Shown: one piece after another, positions 6,203 to 7,032 of the stretch
How positions within the stretch are numbered: position 1 is the stretch's first letter
Layout of the letters: every line of letters starts with the position of its first letter
Assembly (NCBI GenBank): GCA_003220195.1
Contig: QHRT01000120.1
Span: 1 to 7,032, forward strand
DNA: 7,032 bases
Direction: 5' to 3'
DNA from: Candidatus Rokuibacteriota bacterium
GTDB taxonomy: Bacteria > Methylomirabilota > Methylomirabilia > Rokubacteriales > CSP1-6
Made by a program: the position numbers and the translations under genes
Notes under the pieces: model-generated
Told to the model about the DNA's origin: nothing
The model's input: the letters and a program-made list of their open reading frames with translations, nothing else
Databases searched by the model: none

Positions 6203-6221
6203 GTCCTTTCGCCGAGCCAGC

Positions 6222-6257
6222 TTTATATAGATTATATACTTTATGTATGTTATAAAC
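6222..6257. promoter_or_regulatory. AT-rich island of four 9-base-spaced TTATA repeats in the desaturase divergent promoter
   Basis: Within the gap between the desaturase and the divergent membrane-anchored gene, TTATATAG (6223), TTATATAC (6232), TTATGTAT (6241) and TTATAAAC (6250) start exactly 9 bases apart. The surroundings are very GC-rich. The right half (6232-6254) aligns with the island at 4596-4616, sharing TTATAT at one end and TATGTTATA at the other with a two-base gap. Likely roles are promoter -10 region(s) and a tandem operator; regular spacing on one face is typical of sites for ribbon-helix-helix or similar dimeric regulators. Confidence 0.5.
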
Positions 6258-6274
6258 CATCACTCGATCGAACC

Positions 6275-6292
6275 GGCCGGCGGCGGCCGGCC
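6275..6292 (+). repeat. GC-rich inverted repeat in the 5' leader of the 6308 gene
   Basis: GGCCGG (6275-6280) can pair with CCGGCC (6287-6292) over a six-base loop; a register-shifted pairing of 6273-6278 with 6285-6290 is also possible. The stem ends 4 bases before the GGAGGT ribosome site (6297-6302), so it may affect translation initiation, or may be merely compositional. Confidence 0.35.
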
Positions 6293-6307
6293 TGGCGGAG
6301 GTGTCAC

Positions 6308-6664
6308 ATGGACGCGAAAGTCCCCTGGCTCAAGCCGGCTCTCTGGGGCGGGGTGCTCGGCGTGGTCGTCACGATGGTCGTCGGGTTCTCGTGGCTCGGC
6401 TGGGTCCTCGGGTCGACGGCCGACCGGATGGCGCGGGAGCGGACCGACGCCGCCGTCGTCTTGGCGATGACGCCCGCCTGCGTGGCGCACTTCATGGCGC
6501 AGCCGAAAGCCGCGCAGAAGCTCGCCGAGCTGCGGCAGACGGATTCATGGAGGCAGCGGGAGATCATCGAAGGGGGTGGCGGGGCGACCATCGGCGAGTC
6601 GGCCACCGCGAACTCCGCGCTCGCGACGGCGTGCGCCGAGCAACTCCTGAAGACGAACGCGTAG
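6308..6664 (+). CDS. Conserved small membrane-anchored protein of unknown function
   Basis: A 118-residue protein. GGAGGT at 6297-6302 is 5 bases from the ATG at 6308; the frame is open far upstream through the antisense of the desaturase but those codons are not real. One membrane helix spans about residues 11-35 (ALWGGVLGVVVTMVVGFSWLGW), followed by STADRMARERTDAAVVLAM, TPACVAHFMAQ, a helical KAAQKLAELRQTDSWRQREII, and GGGGATIGES with SATANSALATACAEQL near the end. Two cysteines (58 and 109) in the exported part could form a disulfide. Proteins with this arrangement (N-terminal helix, GxTADRMAxERxDAAVVxAL, PxCV, and a closing ACAEML/QL) occur widely in GC-rich Proteobacteria as uncharacterised envelope proteins; this is from memory. 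It is divergent from the desaturase and shares its AT-rich promoter island, suggesting co-control. Confidence 0.85.
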   Translation: MDAKVPWLKPALWGGVLGVVVTMVVGFSWLGWVLGSTADRMARERTDAAVVLAMTPACVAHFMAQPKAAQKLAELRQTDSWRQREIIEGGGGATIGESATANSALATACAEQLLKTNA

Positions 6665-6795
6665 CGCTCGTCTTCAACGAGATTCGGAGGTCACCCGGGG
6701 GTGGCGTCCGCACTCCTGGCCGTGGACGACCTCGAAATGGTCGGGACGGGGTGTCCGCGGACGCGGCCTCGGTCCCGAGGAGGACGGAGAACCAG

Positions 6796-6989
6796 GTGTC
6801 GAAGCTCATCCAGATTTGCGCCTCCGAGAACGATCTTTTCGGGCTCGACGTCGACGAAGGCGTCGATCACTCGGTCGACGTGACCGCGGCGCGATCTCGC
6901 CCACCGAGGTCCAGTCCGCCAGCCGGCACGGCGACCGCGCGGAGGACGACACTGGCTCGCCGTCGAGCGGACCGTCGCGCGGCGACTGA
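6796..6989 (+). pseudogene. Small conserved hypothetical gene with internal deletion and frameshift
   Basis: GTG at 6796 (GGAG at 6786-6789, 6 bases before; a stronger AGGAGG at 6778-6783 is 12 away) begins VSKLIQICASENDLFGLDVD. I recognise this as the opening of a short conserved protein whose members continue with GVVYQYNF..W..LGR. Here that middle is missing: the frame goes on as EGVDHSVDV and then arginine-rich noise to the window edge without a stop. In another plus frame, starting near 6861, the sequence resumes as SLGRRDRGAISPTEVQSASR with strongly GC-biased third positions and ends at TGA 6987-6989. The simplest reading is loss of roughly a dozen codons plus a frame change around 6855-6865. 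The family recognition is from memory; the frame switch is visible directly. Confidence 0.45.
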
Positions 6990-7032
6990 CATGTCGTCAC
7001 AGGCCGGGTGCCACGCCGCGGCGCGTACCGTC

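Noticed and set aside
5297..6307. Long plus-strand open frame running through to 6664 (455 codons)
   Set aside because: Its first two-thirds are the antisense of the desaturase, whose histidine boxes prove the minus strand is coding; only the part from ATG 6308, with its own ribosome site and membrane helix, is real.

Overview
This is a GC-rich bacterial window with short gene islands separated by decayed sequence. Gene content suggests a soil or sediment bacterium of a Deltaproteobacteria/Acidobacteria/Methylomirabilota (Rokubacteria-like) kind: a secreted beta-helix + DUF11 protein, a cysteine-rich repeat of the type seen in large secreted proteins of such lineages, the TPR tail of a cyclase/ATPase-type regulator, and an IS110 scrap. 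The taxonomic call is inference from gene style only. No rRNA, tRNA, CRISPR array or intact mobile element was seen.

Layout. 2-751 (+) is the 3' end of a secreted protein with a choice-of-anchor-Q-like beta-helix end and a DUF11 domain. 752-1208 holds no convincing gene. 1209-2168 (+) is a tightly coupled pair: an RluA-family pseudouridine synthase and a small winged-helix-like protein. 2227-2622 (-) is an unknown 131-residue protein with an excellent ribosome binding site. 2646-4190 is largely a graveyard: a 34-codon IS110 transposase sliver, a single cysteine-rich repeat in the same frame, a small two-helix membrane protein (3122-3469, intact), and a C-terminal TPR fragment of a cyclase/ATPase regulator.

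4191-6664 is the most organised part. A small ribbon-helix-helix-like protein (4191-4541, -) is divergent from an 83-residue unknown (4628-4879, +). Further right, a minus-strand cluster (6202 down to 4973) reads acyl-CoA desaturase, a short probably frameshifted ORF, then a tiny zinc-ribbon protein. It is divergent from a single-helix membrane-anchored protein (6308-6664, +). Both divergent intergenic regions contain a strikingly AT-rich island made of TTATAT-type direct repeats, and the two islands resemble each other. The most interesting hypothesis here is that the ribbon-helix-helix protein binds both islands and so links its own expression to that of the desaturase (membrane lipid unsaturation) cluster.

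The right end (6796-6989) carries what looks like a small conserved gene damaged by an internal deletion and frameshift.
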